Shown here one piece after another: positions 9,155 through 19,421 of a DNA stretch of 64,000 nt (position 1 is its first letter; each line of letters starts with the position of its first letter). The stretch comes from Psychromonas sp. psych-6C06. Lineage in GTDB: Bacteria; Pseudomonadota; Gammaproteobacteria; Enterobacterales; Psychromonadaceae. The translations under genes and the position numbers were made by a program. The notes under the pieces are model-generated. The model was not told the DNA's origin and did not search any database. It saw only the letters and a list, made by a program, of their open reading frames with translations. The DNA is taken from positions 1 through 64,000 of the forward strand of contig NZ_PIZM01000012.1 in assembly GCF_002835465.1 (NCBI RefSeq), read 5' to 3'.

Positions 9155-11818
9155 ATGACTGACATCTTAAACAGTGATATTGATGCACAAGAAACTTCAG
9201 AATGGCTTGATGCACTAGCCAACATTCTTGAAGATGAAGGCTCTGAGCGCGCACAATTCATCCTTGAAAAAGTGATGGAAAAAGCACGTGCAGAGGGTGT
9301 TAACTTGCCACATGGCATTAACACAAACTATGTGAATACTATTCCTGCAAGCCAACAGCCAGCTTACCCTGGTGATGTGAAACTTGAGCAACGTATCCGT
9401 TCGATTATTCGTTGGAATGCAATCATGATCGTGATGCGTGCTTCTAAGAAAGACCTAGATTTAGGTGGCCACATGGCTTCTTACCAATCTGCGGCTGCGT
9501 TTTACGAAGTTTGTTTTAACCATTTCTTCCGTGCTCCTAACGCAACGGATGGTGGTGATTTAGTTTATTACCAAGGCCATATCTCTCCTGGTATTTATGC
9601 TCGTGCTTTTGTTGAAGGTCGTTTATCTGCTTCGCAACTTGATAACTTCCGTCAAGAAGTTGATGGTGAAGGTTTACCTTCATACCCGCATCCTAAATTA
9701 TTACCTGAATTCTGGCAGTTCCCAACCGTTTCTATGGGTCTTGGTCCAATTTCAGCTATCTACCAAGCGCGTTTCTTAAAATACTTAAATGGACGTGGTC
9801 TTAAAGATACAACTGCGCAACGTGTTTACGCTTTCCTAGGTGATGGTGAGATGGACGAGCCAGAATCACGTGGCTCATTGTCATTCGCATCACGTGAAAA
9901 GCTAGATAACCTGTGTTTCTTAGTAAACTGTAATCTACAGCGTTTAGATGGCCCAGTTATGGGTAACGGTAGTATTATTCAAGAATTAGAAGGCCTATTC
10001 ACTGGGGCTGGTTGGAATGTAGTTAAAGTTATTTGGGGCAGTAACTGGGATGCGTTACTTGCTAAAGATGTATCGGGTAAACTACTACAGCTGATGGATG
10101 AAACTGTTGATGGTGATTACCAAACGTTTAAATCTAAAGATGGTGCTTATGTTCGTGAGCATTTCTTTGGTAAATACCCTGAAACAGCTGCACTTGTTGC
10201 TGATATGACTGATGAAGAGATCTTCGCCCTGAAACGTGGTGGTCATGATTCATCTAAACTGTTTGCTGCCTTTAAAAATGCACAGGATACGATGGGTAAA
10301 CCAACGGTTATTCTTGCTAAAACGGTTAAAGGTTACGGTATGGGCGCTGCCGCTGAGGGTAAAAACATTGCTCATGGCGTCAAGAAAATGAATGAGTCTC
10401 ATATTCAAAGTCTGCGTGATCGTTTAGGTTTACAAGATCTATTATCTGACGATAAAGCTTCTGAATTACCTTATCTAACGCTTGAAGAAGGCTCTGAAGA
10501 ATACAAGTACCTGCACGCACGTCGTGATGAATTACATGGCTACACACCACAACGTCTTCCTGAGTTTACTGAGAAACTAGCTGTTCCATCACTGGAAAAA
10601 TTTGCGCCACTTTTACAAGAGCAAAAGCGTGAAATTTCTACAACAATGGCTTACGTGCGTATTCTTAACGTATTGTTAAAAGATAAAGGTATCGGTAAAA
10701 ATATCGTACCAATTATCTGTGATGAAGCGCGTACCTTTGGTATGGAAGGTTTATTCCGTCAAGTGGGTATCTATAACCCAACAGGTCAAGAATATACGCC
10801 AGAAGACAGAGGCGTTGTTTCTTACTATAAAGAAGCGACATCAGGTCAAGTATTACAAGAAGGTATCAACGAACTTGGTTCAATGTCGTCTTGGGTAGCT
10901 GCAGCAACATCGTACAGCACTAATGACTTACCAATGATTCCATTCTACATCTACTACTCTATGTTTGGTTTCCAACGTATTGGTGATATGGCATGGTTAG
11001 CGGGTGATCAACAAGCACGTGGTTTCCTATTAGGTGCAACTGCTGGTCGAACTACGCTAAATGGTGAAGGTCTACAGCATGAAGATGGCCACAGTCATAT
11101 TCAAGCAAACACTATTCCTAACTGTGTTTCTTACGACCCTACATTTGCTTACGAACTCGCGGTTATCGTACAAGACGGTATCGAGCGTATGTACGGTGAT
11201 AACCCTGAAAACATTTACTACTACCTAACAGTAATGAATGAAAACTACGCAATGCCTGCAATGCCAGAAGGTGCTGAAGAGGGTATTCGTCGTGGTATCT
11301 ACAAACTAAAATCGCACGAAGGTAGCCATAAAGTTCAACTACTGAGCTCTGGTACTATCATGAATGAAGTGACAAAAGCGGCACAAATTCTAAGCGAAGA
11401 GTACAACGTTGCATCGGATATCTTCTCAGTAACTTCATTCAATGAGTTAACTCGAGATGGTCAAGATGTAGAGCGTTACAACATGTTAAACCCTGAAGCA
11501 CCAGCAAAAGAAGCTTACATCGCAACTGTATTAGGTGATGAACCGACAATTGCTGCTACGGATTACATGAAAAACTATGCAGAGCAAGTACGTGCGTTTA
11601 TCCCATCTGATACATATAAAGTATTAGGTACAGACGGTTTCGGCCGCAGTGATAGCCGTGCCAACCTACGTCGTCACTTTGAGGTGAATGCGGGTTACGT
11701 TGTTGTAGCTGCACTGAATGAACTTGCAAAACGTGGTGATATTAAAGCATCTGTCGTAACAGAAGCGATTGCTAAGTTTGATATCGATACAAACAAAGTT
11801 AATCCTCTGTTTGCATAA
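9155..11818 (+). CDS. aceE: Pyruvate dehydrogenase E1 component
   Basis: Homodimeric, thiamine-diphosphate-dependent E1 subunit of the pyruvate dehydrogenase complex; it decarboxylates pyruvate and acetylates the lipoyl groups of AceF. The 887 aa match the 887 of E. coli AceE, with near-continuous similarity. Visible landmarks are the GGHMASYQSAA segment near residue 105, the ThDP motif beginning GDGEMDEPES near 230 and ending near NCN (about 262), and LNGEGLQHEDGHSH in the C-terminal half. AAGGAAAG precedes the ATG. It forms an operon with aceF, 58 bp downstream, and perhaps pdhR upstream. Confidence 0.98.
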   Translation: MTDILNSDIDAQETSEWLDALANILEDEGSERAQFILEKVMEKARAEGVNLPHGINTNYVNTIPASQQPAYPGDVKLEQRIRSIIRWNAIMIVMRASKKDLDLGGHMASYQSAAAFYEVCFNHFFRAPNATDGGDLVYYQGHISPGIYARAFVEGRLSASQLDNFRQEVDGEGLPSYPHPKLLPEFWQFPTVSMGLGPISAIYQARFLKYLNGRGLKDTTAQRVYAFLGDGEMDEPESRGSLSFASREKLDNLCFLVNCNLQRLDGPVMGNGSIIQELEGLFTGAGWNVVKVIWGSNWDALLAKDVSGKLLQLMDETVDGDYQTFKSKDGAYVREHFFGKYPETAALVADMTDEEIFALKRGGHDSSKLFAAFKNAQDTMGKPTVILAKTVKGYGMGAAAEGKNIAHGVKKMNESHIQSLRDRLGLQDLLSDDKASELPYLTLEEGSEEYKYLHARRDELHGYTPQRLPEFTEKLAVPSLEKFAPLLQEQKREISTTMAYVRILNVLLKDKGIGKNIVPIICDEARTFGMEGLFRQVGIYNPTGQEYTPEDRGVVSYYKEATSGQVLQEGINELGSMSSWVAAATSYSTNDLPMIPFYIYYSMFGFQRIGDMAWLAGDQQARGFLLGATAGRTTLNGEGLQHEDGHSHIQANTIPNCVSYDPTFAYELAVIVQDGIERMYGDNPENIYYYLTVMNENYAMPAMPEGAEEGIRRGIYKLKSHEGSHKVQLLSSGTIMNEVTKAAQILSEEYNVASDIFSVTSFNELTRDGQDVERYNMLNPEAPAKEAYIATVLGDEPTIAATDYMKNYAEQVRAFIPSDTYKVLGTDGFGRSDSRANLRRHFEVNAGYVVVAALNELAKRGDIKASVVTEAIAKFDIDTNKVNPLFA

Positions 11819-11876
11819 ACCAACTTATAATGAGTACTAACAAAACAGTGCTCATTAAATATTTAGGAAAATTATT

Positions 11877-13442
11877 ATGTCTGAATTAAAAGATTTTTTA
11901 CTGCCTGATATTGGTGCAGATGCCGCTGATGTTACTGATGTTCTTGTCTCGGTAGGTGATGTGATTGTTGAAGATCAAGATGTGATCTCAATTGAAGGTG
12001 ATAAAGCGTCAATGGACGTACCGGCTGCATTTGGCGGTACGGTTAAAGAGATCAAAATGAATGTTGGTGACAGCGTTTCTGAAGGTCAAGTGGTGCTTGT
12101 CATTGAAGTTGCTGGTGAAGCGACAGCTGAAGCTCCTGCTGCACCTGTTGCAGAAAAGAAAGCACCAGAAGCTGCCCCGGCTGCTGCAAGCGAATTAAAA
12201 GAAGTTTGCGTGCCAGATATCGGCGGTGATGAAGTTGAAGTAACTGAAGTATTAGTCTCTGTTGGTGATGCGATTGTTGAAGACCAAGATATTTTATCTG
12301 TTGAAGGCGATAAAGCATCAATGGACGTACCAGCACCGTTTGCTGGTATTGTAAAAGAGATTAAAATCGCAGCTGGCGATAAAGTGTCTGAAGGCACATT
12401 AATCTTAATCGTTGAAGCTCAAGGAAGTGCGCCTGCAGCACCTGTCGCTTCTGCACCTGTTGAACCTAAGCCTGTTGTTGAGGCGCCTAAAGCAGCACCT
12501 GCTCCTGCTAAAGCCGCTGAACCTGTTACTACTGGTTCTATTAAAGCATCGCCTTCAGTACGTCGTGTTGCTCGTGAGTTTGATTTAGATTTAGCGAAAG
12601 TACCTGCGACAGGCAAAAAAGGTCGTATTACTAAAGAAGACGTTCAAGCGTTTGTTAAAGCACAATTGGCTATCGCAAAAAGCGGTGGCGGTGGTGGTTT
12701 ACAAGTACTTCCGTATGCTGATATTGATTACTCTAAATTTGGTGAAGTTGAAGTTAAGCCACTTTCTCGTATTCAGAAGATCTCTGGCCCGACACTGCAC
12801 CGTAACTGGGTAACTATCCCACACGTTACACAGTTCGATGAAGCTGATATCACTGATTTAGAAACGTTCCGTAAAGAGCAAAATGCCATTGCAGCTAAAC
12901 AAGATTTAGGTCTTAAAATTAGCCCATTAGTATTTATGATGAAAGCGGTTGCTAAAGCATTACAAGCATACCCTAACTTCAACTCTTCACTGTCTACTGA
13001 CGGTGAAAGTATTATCCTGAAGAAATATATCAATATCGGTATTGCGGTAGATACACCAAACGGTCTTGTTGTACCTGTTGTTAAAGATGTGATTAACAAA
13101 GGTATTTACGATATCTCTCGTGAGTTAGGTGAAATCTCTAAGAAAGCACGTGCTGGTAAATTAACTGCGAAAGATATGCAGGGTGGAAGCATGAGTATTT
13201 CTAGCCTTGGTGGTATCGGTGGTACGCAGTTTACACCTATCGTTAATGCGCCTGAGGTTGCTATCTTAGGTGTATCAAAATCAGCAATCAAACCAGTATG
13301 GAATGGCAGTGAATTTGCCCCTCGCATGATGGTTCCTTTAGCACTTTCATACGATCATCGCGTAATTGATGGTGCAGATGGTGCTCGCTTTATTACAGCA
13401 ATCAATAATTACCTATCAGACTTACGTACTCTGATCCTGTAA
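11877..13442 (+). CDS. aceF: Dihydrolipoamide acetyltransferase (pyruvate dehydrogenase E2)
   Basis: E2 core of the pyruvate dehydrogenase complex, moving acetyl groups from lipoyl arms to CoA. Two lipoyl domains are visible, each with the lipoylated lysine in [11 protein letters not shown] (near residues 42 and 145), joined by Ala/Pro-rich linkers. Next come an E3/E1-binding domain ([14 protein letters not shown], near 225) and the catalytic domain ending with [15 protein letters not shown], which holds the active-site His and Asp. Two lipoyl domains rather than the three of E. coli explain the 521 aa length (630 in E. coli). AGGAAAA precedes the ATG. Confidence 0.97.
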   Translation: MSELKDFLLPDIGADAADVTDVLVSVGDVIVEDQDVISIEGDKASMDVPAAFGGTVKEIKMNVGDSVSEGQVVLVIEVAGEATAEAPAAPVAEKKAPEAAPAAASELKEVCVPDIGGDEVEVTEVLVSVGDAIVEDQDILSVEGDKASMDVPAPFAGIVKEIKIAAGDKVSEGTLILIVEAQGSAPAAPVASAPVEPKPVVEAPKAAPAPAKAAEPVTTGSIKASPSVRRVAREFDLDLAKVPATGKKGRITKEDVQAFVKAQLAIAKSGGGGGLQVLPYADIDYSKFGEVEVKPLSRIQKISGPTLHRNWVTIPHVTQFDEADITDLETFRKEQNAIAAKQDLGLKISPLVFMMKAVAKALQAYPNFNSSLSTDGESIILKKYINIGIAVDTPNGLVVPVVKDVINKGIYDISRELGEISKKARAGKLTAKDMQGGSMSISSLGGIGGTQFTPIVNAPEVAILGVSKSAIKPVWNGSEFAPRMMVPLALSYDHRVIDGADGARFITAINNYLSDLRTLIL

Positions 13443-13452
13443 TAATGTTAAC

Positions 13453-13480
13453 AGGTCGGCATTTGTCGACCTTTTATTTT
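13453..13480 (+). terminator. Hairpin terminator between aceF and lpdA
   Basis: AGGTCG (13453-13458) pairs with CGACCT (13467-13472) over an 8-base loop and is followed by TTTATTTT. It suggests that aceEF and lpdA can be expressed separately, with lpdA from its own promoter, as in E. coli. Confidence 0.75.
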
Positions 13481-13568
13481 GCATTTATTTAACATTTAAA
13501 TAGAATCAAACACTATTTAAATCGTTCATATTATTGTGATCCGTACAGAGATCAAAAAAGAGGTCAAG

Positions 13569-14999
13569 ATGAGTAAAGAGATCAAAGCACAAGTTGTTGT
13601 ATTAGGCTCAGGCCCTGCTGGATATTCAGCAGCATTTCGTGCAGCAGATTTAGGTTTAGAAACCGTATTAATCGAAAAATATGAAACACTTGGTGGTGTT
13701 TGTCTGAATGTTGGTTGTATCCCGTCGAAAGCACTTTTACACGTGTCAAAAGTCATTGAAGAAGCAAAAGCACTGTCTGAGCATGGTGTACTTTTTGGTG
13801 AGCCAACGACTGATATCGATAAAATTCGTATCTGGAAAGAGAAGGTAGTTTCTCAACTTACTGGCGGTTTATCAGGCATGGCTAAAATGCGTAAAGTGAC
13901 AACTGTTAATGGTTGGGGACGCTTTACAAGTGCTAATACTATTGAAGCAACTAATCGTGAAGGTGAAGTAACAACAGTTACTTTCGATAACGCAATTATT
14001 GCTGCTGGTTCTCGTCCAGTTAAGCTACCGTTCATTCCACATGATGATCCACGTGTTTGGGATTCAACGGATGCACTTGAGCTTAAATCAGTACCTAAAC
14101 GTTTACTTATTCTAGGCGGTGGTATCATCGGTCTTGAAATGGGTACGGTATACAAATCTTTAGGTTCTGATGTAGACGTTGTAGAGTTTGCCGATCAATT
14201 AGTACCAGCTGCCGATAAAGATATCGTGCAAGTTTACACTAAGAAAGTGAAAGATAAATTCAACATTATGCTATCTACTAAAGTGACAGCTGTGGATGCA
14301 AAAGAAGACGCGCTATATGTTTCTTTTGAAGGAAAAAATGCGCCTGCTGAAGCGAAAGCCTACGATGCTGTGCTAGTTGCTGTAGGTCGTGTACCAAATG
14401 GTTTCTCTGTTGATGCAGAAAAAGCCGGTATTGAAGTAACTGAGCGTGGCTTTATTGAAGTTGATAAGCAGATGCGCACTAACGTTGCTAATATCCATGC
14501 AATTGGTGATATCGTTGGTCAACCAATGCTTGCACATAAAGGTGTGCATGAAGGTCATGTTGCAGCTGAAGTTATTGCTGGTAAGAAACACTACTTTGAT
14601 CCGAAAACAATTCCTTCAATTGCTTACACTGAGCCAGAGATGGCATGGGTTGGTTTAACTGAGCGTGAAGCGAAAGAGCAAGGTATTAACTTTGAGAAAT
14701 CAGTATTCCCTTGGGCAGCTTCCGGTCGTGCAATCGCTTCCGATTGTTCTGATGGTATGACTAAACTTATCTTTGATAAAGATACACACCGTATTATCGG
14801 TGGCTCTGTTGTGGGTACTAATGCGGGTGAACTACTTGGCGAAATTGGTCTTGCAATCGAGATGGGTTGTGATGCTGAAGATATCGCACTAACGATTCAT
14901 GCTCACCCAACACTACATGAATCTGTTGGTCTAGCTGCTGAAATTTACGAAGGTTCAATCACTGACCTTCCAAATGCAAAAGCAGTTAAGCGTAAATAA
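13569..14999 (+). CDS. lpdA: Dihydrolipoamide dehydrogenase (E3)
   Basis: FAD-dependent enzyme that reoxidises dihydrolipoyl groups with NAD+; it is shared by the pyruvate and 2-oxoglutarate dehydrogenase complexes and the glycine cleavage system. The 476 aa closely follow E. coli Lpd: N-terminal FAD site VVLGSGPAGYSAA, redox disulfide GGVCLNVGCIPSKALLH, NAD site LGGGIIGLEMG, and C-terminal HAHPTLHES with the catalytic His-Glu pair. Start ATG 13569 is preceded by AAGAGGT; an in-frame GTG at 13536 would add 11 residues and lacks a ribosome site. A strong terminator follows. Confidence 0.98.
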   Translation: MSKEIKAQVVVLGSGPAGYSAAFRAADLGLETVLIEKYETLGGVCLNVGCIPSKALLHVSKVIEEAKALSEHGVLFGEPTTDIDKIRIWKEKVVSQLTGGLSGMAKMRKVTTVNGWGRFTSANTIEATNREGEVTTVTFDNAIIAAGSRPVKLPFIPHDDPRVWDSTDALELKSVPKRLLILGGGIIGLEMGTVYKSLGSDVDVVEFADQLVPAADKDIVQVYTKKVKDKFNIMLSTKVTAVDAKEDALYVSFEGKNAPAEAKAYDAVLVAVGRVPNGFSVDAEKAGIEVTERGFIEVDKQMRTNVANIHAIGDIVGQPMLAHKGVHEGHVAAEVIAGKKHYFDPKTIPSIAYTEPEMAWVGLTEREAKEQGINFEKSVFPWAASGRAIASDCSDGMTKLIFDKDTHRIIGGSVVGTNAGELLGEIGLAIEMGCDAEDIALTIHAHPTLHESVGLAAEIYEGSITDLPNAKAVKRK

Positions 15000-15021
15000 T
15001 CTTTTATTAGTTTAATTGATG

Positions 15022-15059
15022 AATGGCTTGTTATTGTTGATAACAAGCCATTTTTTTTT
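15022..15059 (+). terminator. Rho-independent terminator of lpdA
   Basis: A 13-bp perfect stem, AATGGCTTGTTAT (15022-15034) with ATAACAAGCCATT (15040-15052), has a 5-base loop and is followed by T residues to 15059. Confidence 0.95.
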
Positions 15060-15082
15060 GCGATCAAAAATACCAAAGCGTC

Positions 15083-15250
15083 TTAATACCAATTGAAATA
15101 AATAGCTGATCTATTTAACTGGCTAAAATAACTTATTTCTGCGTTGTGATTTTCTCCAAGGAAACAACAAATTACATCAACTTACGCCTTGAACTAAGGC
15201 ATTTTTTCTGCGTTAAATATAGATCACATACTTAATGGAATCGGTCTAAT
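15083..15250 (+). repeat. Family-1 intergenic repeat, copy 1
   Basis: About 165 bp, starting TTAATACCAATTGAAATAAA and ending GATCACATACTTAATGGAATCGG. It shares end sequences and parts of its interior with copies at 32772-32936 (inverted), 50547-50709 (inverted) and 60644-60800 (same orientation). Termini are roughly inverted (ATACCAATT / AATYGGTMT), like a non-autonomous mobile element. It lies between the lpdA terminator and the next small gene. Confidence 0.85.
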
Positions 15251-15343
15251 TATGCTTATCTTTGATTTCTCATTGATCATTTTGGATCTCTGTGTATGAT
15301 CGCCTAGATCTAATAATTTTCTATGATATATCAAGGAAGTATA

Positions 15344-15598
15344 ATGAAAAAAATATTGACAGTCATGTTTGCATTGATGAGCTTTTCATCATACCTGCTT
15401 GCAAAACCAGAAGTCATTAGTATTGAGATGACAGATAAGAAAATGTCAGAAGTGGTGCAAATCATTAATTCTATCTGTGGTAGTCATATTGACTTAGAAA
15501 CACTCACTAACCCACAAATGAATATATCTATTAATTTAGATAAAAAACAATGTGCTGAAGTGGTGTCATTGATTCAAAGTTTCGATAAAAGCGCGTAG
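15344..15598 (+). CDS. Small secreted protein, STN/secretin-like fold suspected
   Basis: An 84-aa protein with a clear signal peptide: MKK start, hydrophobic stretch and probable cleavage after SYLLA. The mature part (about 64 aa) has the rhythm of a secretin N-terminal (STN) domain: an ISIEMTDKKMSEVVQII strand-helix, then NISINLDKKQCAEVVSLI. Two Cys residues could pair in the periplasm. Start ATG 15344 follows AAGGAAGT; the earlier ATG 15323 lacks a ribosome site. It stands alone between lpdA and acnB, with its own terminator. I do not recognise a named family; the fold suggestion comes from pattern only. Confidence 0.75.
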   Translation: MKKILTVMFALMSFSSYLLAKPEVISIEMTDKKMSEVVQIINSICGSHIDLETLTNPQMNISINLDKKQCAEVVSLIQSFDKSA

Positions 15599-15611
15599 TT
15601 TCACTATTATT

Positions 15612-15635
15612 AGGGGCTATGCCCCTTTATTATTC
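15612..15635 (+). terminator. Terminator of the small secreted protein gene
   Basis: AGGGGC-tat-GCCCCT followed by TTATTATTCTTT lies 14 bp after the stop codon. Confidence 0.75.
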
Positions 15636-15923
15636 TTTCTCAAATACCTTACCCATTATTTTAAAATCAGCTATATGGCTTGTTTAGTACTTTAGCAAAT
15701 ATTAAATTGACGAAATAATATCCTCTACTCTTAACTCTCTTATACCATTCCTAATAATATTGTGCTCAGGGCTTATTAAGGAAAATAATAGACAGCAAAG
15801 CGCGAGATTGAGTAATAACTCGCTATTGCAATTGAATGCAACTATCTATTCTTTTAACCAATAAGATGGGGCAGATACTTATGCTGATTGGTATCAGCTA
15901 TTACTATTCTTTGGCTTGTGTAT
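15636..15923. other. Non-coding gap, possible decayed repeat
   Basis: No plausible gene. A stretch from about 15741 (ATACCATTCC) to about 15892 (GATTGGTATC) has TACCA/TGGTA ends reminiscent of the family-1 repeats, but its interior does not match them by eye. It may be an unrelated or decayed element. Confidence 0.3.
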
Positions 15924-15980
15924 AAAAAAGGGGGCTGTTCCCATAAAGCAATCTATATACTTTACGGGAACAGACCCCCT
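15924..15980 (-). terminator. Terminator of acnB
   Basis: Read on the minus strand, a long imperfect hairpin has arms 15960-15980 and 15930-15948. It pairs GGGGGTCTGTTCCC with GGGAACAGCCCCC (one bulge) and extends through GTAAAG/CTTTAT, then runs into six T residues. It lies 26 bp past the acnB stop. Confidence 0.85.
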
Positions 15981-16006
15981 AGTCATTATAGAGTCTGATA
16001 AGCCTC

Positions 16007-18814
16007 TTAGAGTGTTTTAATCGGTACCGCTTGACCAACAAACTTGGTATTCATCGCTTCAGTGGGAGGAGTGAACTTCGTTAAATCGATTCCTTCTACT
16101 GCACTTTTATACTCTGCTAATGTAGGAAAACGTCCAAGCACTGTTGCAAGTACAACTAATGGTGTTGAGCCTAATAAAGATTCACCTTTTTTCTCCGCAG
16201 TATCTGCTACAACACGTCCTTGGAATAGACGTGTTGAAGTCGCAAGTACTGTATCTCCAGGCTCTGCCTTTTCTTGGTTACCCATACACAAGTTACATCC
16301 TGGACGCTCTAAATACATGATGTTTTCGTATTTAGTACGAGCAGCCGCTTTCGGATTAGCATCATCGAATTCAAAACCTGAGTATTTTTTAAGAATATCC
16401 CAATCACCTTCTGCTTTTAACTCATCAACAATGTTATATGTTGGTGGTGCGACAACAAGAGGGGCTTTAAAGCTTACACTGCCGTTTTGCTTTTCGATGT
16501 TACGTAACATCTGTGCGATAATTTGCATATCACCTTTATGGACCATACAAGAGCCAACGAAGCCTAAATCAACAGGCTTGCCATCGTAGTATGAAACAGG
16601 ACGGATTACATCATGTGTGTAACGCTTAGAAGCATCTTCATTGTTTACATCAGGGTCAGCAATCATAGGTTGATCTATGATATCTAAATCGACAACAACT
16701 TCAGCGTAGTACTTAGCAGTATCATCCGGTGCTAAAGCGGGATTAGAGCCTGATTTTACTTCTTCAATACGCTTATCGGCTAAACTGATTAAGTGGCTGA
16801 GTGTACCTGCTTGGTTTTCCATACCTTTATCTTTCATGATTTGGATACGGCTTTTAGCAAGTTCAATCGATTTAATTAAGGTTTCATCGTTAGAAATACA
16901 GATTGAAGCTTTTGCTTTCATCTCTGCAGACCAGTCAGTAAAAGTGAACGCTTGGTCAGCTAATAATGTACCGATATGTACTTCGATAATACGACCTTGG
17001 AATACGTTTTCACCACCAAATTGCTTAAGCATTTGTGCTTGAGTAGCATGTACCACATCACGGAAATCCATGTGCCTTTGCATGTTACCTTTAAAAGTCA
17101 CTTTTACTGATTCTGGAATCGGCATCGCTGATTCACCCGTTGCTAGTGCAATAGCAACTGTACCTGAATCTGCACCAAATGCGACGCCTTTAGACATACG
17201 TGTATGAGAGTCACCGCCAATAATAATAGCGCGATCATCAACAGTAATATCGTTTAATACTTTATGAATCACGTCAGTCATTGCATGATATTCACCTTTC
17301 GGATCACGTGCAGTGATAAGACCGAACTTGTTCATAAAGCTCATTAATTTTGGAATGTTAGCTTTTGCTTTATTATCCCAAACAGAAGCAGTGTGACAAC
17401 CTGATTGGTATGCGCCATCCACTAGTGGTGAAATTGTAGAAGCTGCCATCGCTTCTAATTCCTGACAGGTCATTGGTCCGGTAGTATCTTGTGAACCTAC
17501 AATATTAACGCGAACACGAACGTCTGATCCGGCGTGTAATGCAGTTTCAGAGGCAACACCGACTGCATTATTATTAAATATTTTTTCAACGGCTGTTAAA
17601 CCTTGGTCTTGGTGTGAAATTTCTTTCGATGCAGCATAAACATTTGTGGCCTCAACACCTAATGCCTCTGCTGCAAAGGTTTGTAATTTCTTACCGAATG
17701 TTACAGCGTATGATCCACCCGCTTTCATGAACTCAACTTTTTGTGGTGTAAACGCAGATGAGATATCTACTAGTTCTTGAGCGCCGTTGTATAATTTTTT
17801 CTCTTTCGTATTAATAGTTAATACTGTGCCAGTCGCAACAGAGTATGCTTCTTCTAATACGGGCTCACCATTTTCATCAGTGATTGTATTACCGCTAGCA
17901 TCGACTTTTTTCACCCAGTTTTTAAGGTCAAGACCGATACCACCTGTCACATCAACAGTTGTTAAGAAGATTGGTGAGATACCATTTGTACCTGCAACAA
18001 CAGGGGCAATATTAATAAATGGTACGTATGGGCTTGCTTGTTTACCTGCCCAAAGTGCAACGTTATTTACGCCTGACATACGCGATGAGCCAACGCCCAT
18101 GGTGCCTTTTTCTGCGATAAGCATTACTTTGGCATTCGGATGTTTAGCTTGTAGATCTTGAATCTCTTGCTGTGCTTCTGGTGATATCATGCATTGACCA
18201 TGTAATTCACGGTCAGCACGTGAGTGTGCTTGGTTACCAGGTGATAATAAATCCGTAGAGATATCGCCTTCACCTGCGATATATGTAACGACTTCAATCT
18301 CTTCAGCTATATCTGGTAATTTTGTGAAAAACTCTGCTTTGGCATAGCTTTCAAGAATATCTTTAGCAACCGCATTACCTGCTTTAAATGCTGCTTCAAG
18401 ACGGCTCGTATCTGCATCATATAAAAAGACTTGTGTTTTTAGTACATCAGCAGCCAAGGTAGCAACTGACGTGTCATCCGATAGTGCTAAATCAAGTAGT
18501 GCTTGAATTGAAGGCCCACCTTTCATATGAGATAGCAGTTCAAATGCAAAAGTTGGTGTGATTTCCGCAACTTCTGATTCACCTAAAATGATCTCTTTAA
18601 GGAAGGCCGCTTTTGCATTTGCTGCGCTGGTAGTACCAGGTAAGGTGTTATAAATGAAGAAATGAAGAGAATCTTCTCGGTATTCATTTCCCAAATCTTT
18701 AATTTGAGCAATAACTTCCGATAATAGATCGGCTGAATCAATTGGCAGAGGAGCCAATCCTAGCTCATTTTTACGGTTTTCAATTTCTTTGATGTACTCT
18801 AAATATAGACTCAT
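16007..18814 (-). CDS. acnB: Bifunctional aconitate hydratase 2 / 2-methylisocitrate dehydratase, long form
   Basis: Fe-S enzyme converting citrate to isocitrate in the TCA cycle, and 2-methyl-cis-aconitate to methylisocitrate. Cluster ligands are visible: Cys in SGCHTASVWD and two in RPGCNLCMGNQ. VGSQDTTGPMT and GGDSHTRMSKG are aconitase signatures. It has 935 aa, against 865 for E. coli AcnB. It reads N-terminally as MSLYLEYIKEIENRKNELGL and throughout resembles, from memory, the form common in Bacteroidota rather than the enterobacterial one. In E. coli acnB runs in the same direction as lpd and is followed by yacL; here it is inverted between them. Transfer or displacement is inferred. 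Confidence 0.95.
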   Translation of the reverse strand: MSLYLEYIKEIENRKNELGLAPLPIDSADLLSEVIAQIKDLGNEYREDSLHFFIYNTLPGTTSAANAKAAFLKEIILGESEVAEITPTFAFELLSHMKGGPSIQALLDLALSDDTSVATLAADVLKTQVFLYDADTSRLEAAFKAGNAVAKDILESYAKAEFFTKLPDIAEEIEVVTYIAGEGDISTDLLSPGNQAHSRADRELHGQCMISPEAQQEIQDLQAKHPNAKVMLIAEKGTMGVGSSRMSGVNNVALWAGKQASPYVPFINIAPVVAGTNGISPIFLTTVDVTGGIGLDLKNWVKKVDASGNTITDENGEPVLEEAYSVATGTVLTINTKEKKLYNGAQELVDISSAFTPQKVEFMKAGGSYAVTFGKKLQTFAAEALGVEATNVYAASKEISHQDQGLTAVEKIFNNNAVGVASETALHAGSDVRVRVNIVGSQDTTGPMTCQELEAMAASTISPLVDGAYQSGCHTASVWDNKAKANIPKLMSFMNKFGLITARDPKGEYHAMTDVIHKVLNDITVDDRAIIIGGDSHTRMSKGVAFGADSGTVAIALATGESAMPIPESVKVTFKGNMQRHMDFRDVVHATQAQMLKQFGGENVFQGRIIEVHIGTLLADQAFTFTDWSAEMKAKASICISNDETLIKSIELAKSRIQIMKDKGMENQAGTLSHLISLADKRIEEVKSGSNPALAPDDTAKYYAEVVVDLDIIDQPMIADPDVNNEDASKRYTHDVIRPVSYYDGKPVDLGFVGSCMVHKGDMQIIAQMLRNIEKQNGSVSFKAPLVVAPPTYNIVDELKAEGDWDILKKYSGFEFDDANPKAAARTKYENIMYLERPGCNLCMGNQEKAEPGDTVLATSTRLFQGRVVADTAEKKGESLLGSTPLVVLATVLGRFPTLAEYKSAVEGIDLTKFTPPTEAMNTKFVGQAVPIKTL

Positions 18815-19421
18815 TTAAAACTCTCTCTCTAGTTCTAATGCGCTAACAACAATATCATTATCAGCACGGAAAAATTTGCCTGTAGTTTACCTGATTTTCT
18901 AGCTACGACTAGGCTTTGCTTAAATTAACATTAAATTAACACTATTCATGTGATTTATGTTTGATAGAAGCAATAGTAAGTCTGCTGAAATTTGATATGG
19001 CACAAAACTTACATAATACAGCTGATGTGATAATAAGCTAAATGATGAAATAGAAAAGACTTGCTTTAACTTATCCTAATTTAGCTTTACCTGTTTGACA
19101 AAAAACTCTAGAAACGTTTTTTCATATATTGTTTAACCTTAATTAGGTATCTGCTCAGTAAATGACTAACAGCATAACTTGTTGATTAATATAAGCGTCA
19201 ACCAAAGTACTATGACAAATTAATGAAAGTGGCTAAATTAGCTTGTTTTTTCACCAAAAATTGATATTATCTTAAAATATGATAAAAAAGAGAGACTGTC
19301 TAAACAGTCCATTATTAATCAACAAGAAAACAAACGAAAACCGAAAAGTAGCATTTACCAAAATAGGTAAAGCATTATTTCGGAATTTACAATTTAAATA
19401 ATCATAAAAGTGGGTACTATT
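18815..19421. promoter_or_regulatory. 607-bp divergent intergenic region between acnB and the regulator gene
   Basis: This AT-rich stretch must hold the acnB (minus) and regulator (plus) promoters. The one clear feature is a perfect inverted repeat, GACTGT-ctaa-ACAGTC (19294-19309), about 113 bp before the regulator start and a candidate operator. No ORF, terminator or known repeat was seen. The length is unusual for this gene-dense window. Confidence 0.5.

Noticed and set aside
15924-15980. The GGGAACAG hairpin as a mobile-element end
   Set aside because: Position and T-run on the minus strand explain it as the acnB terminator; no second copy was noticed in the window.
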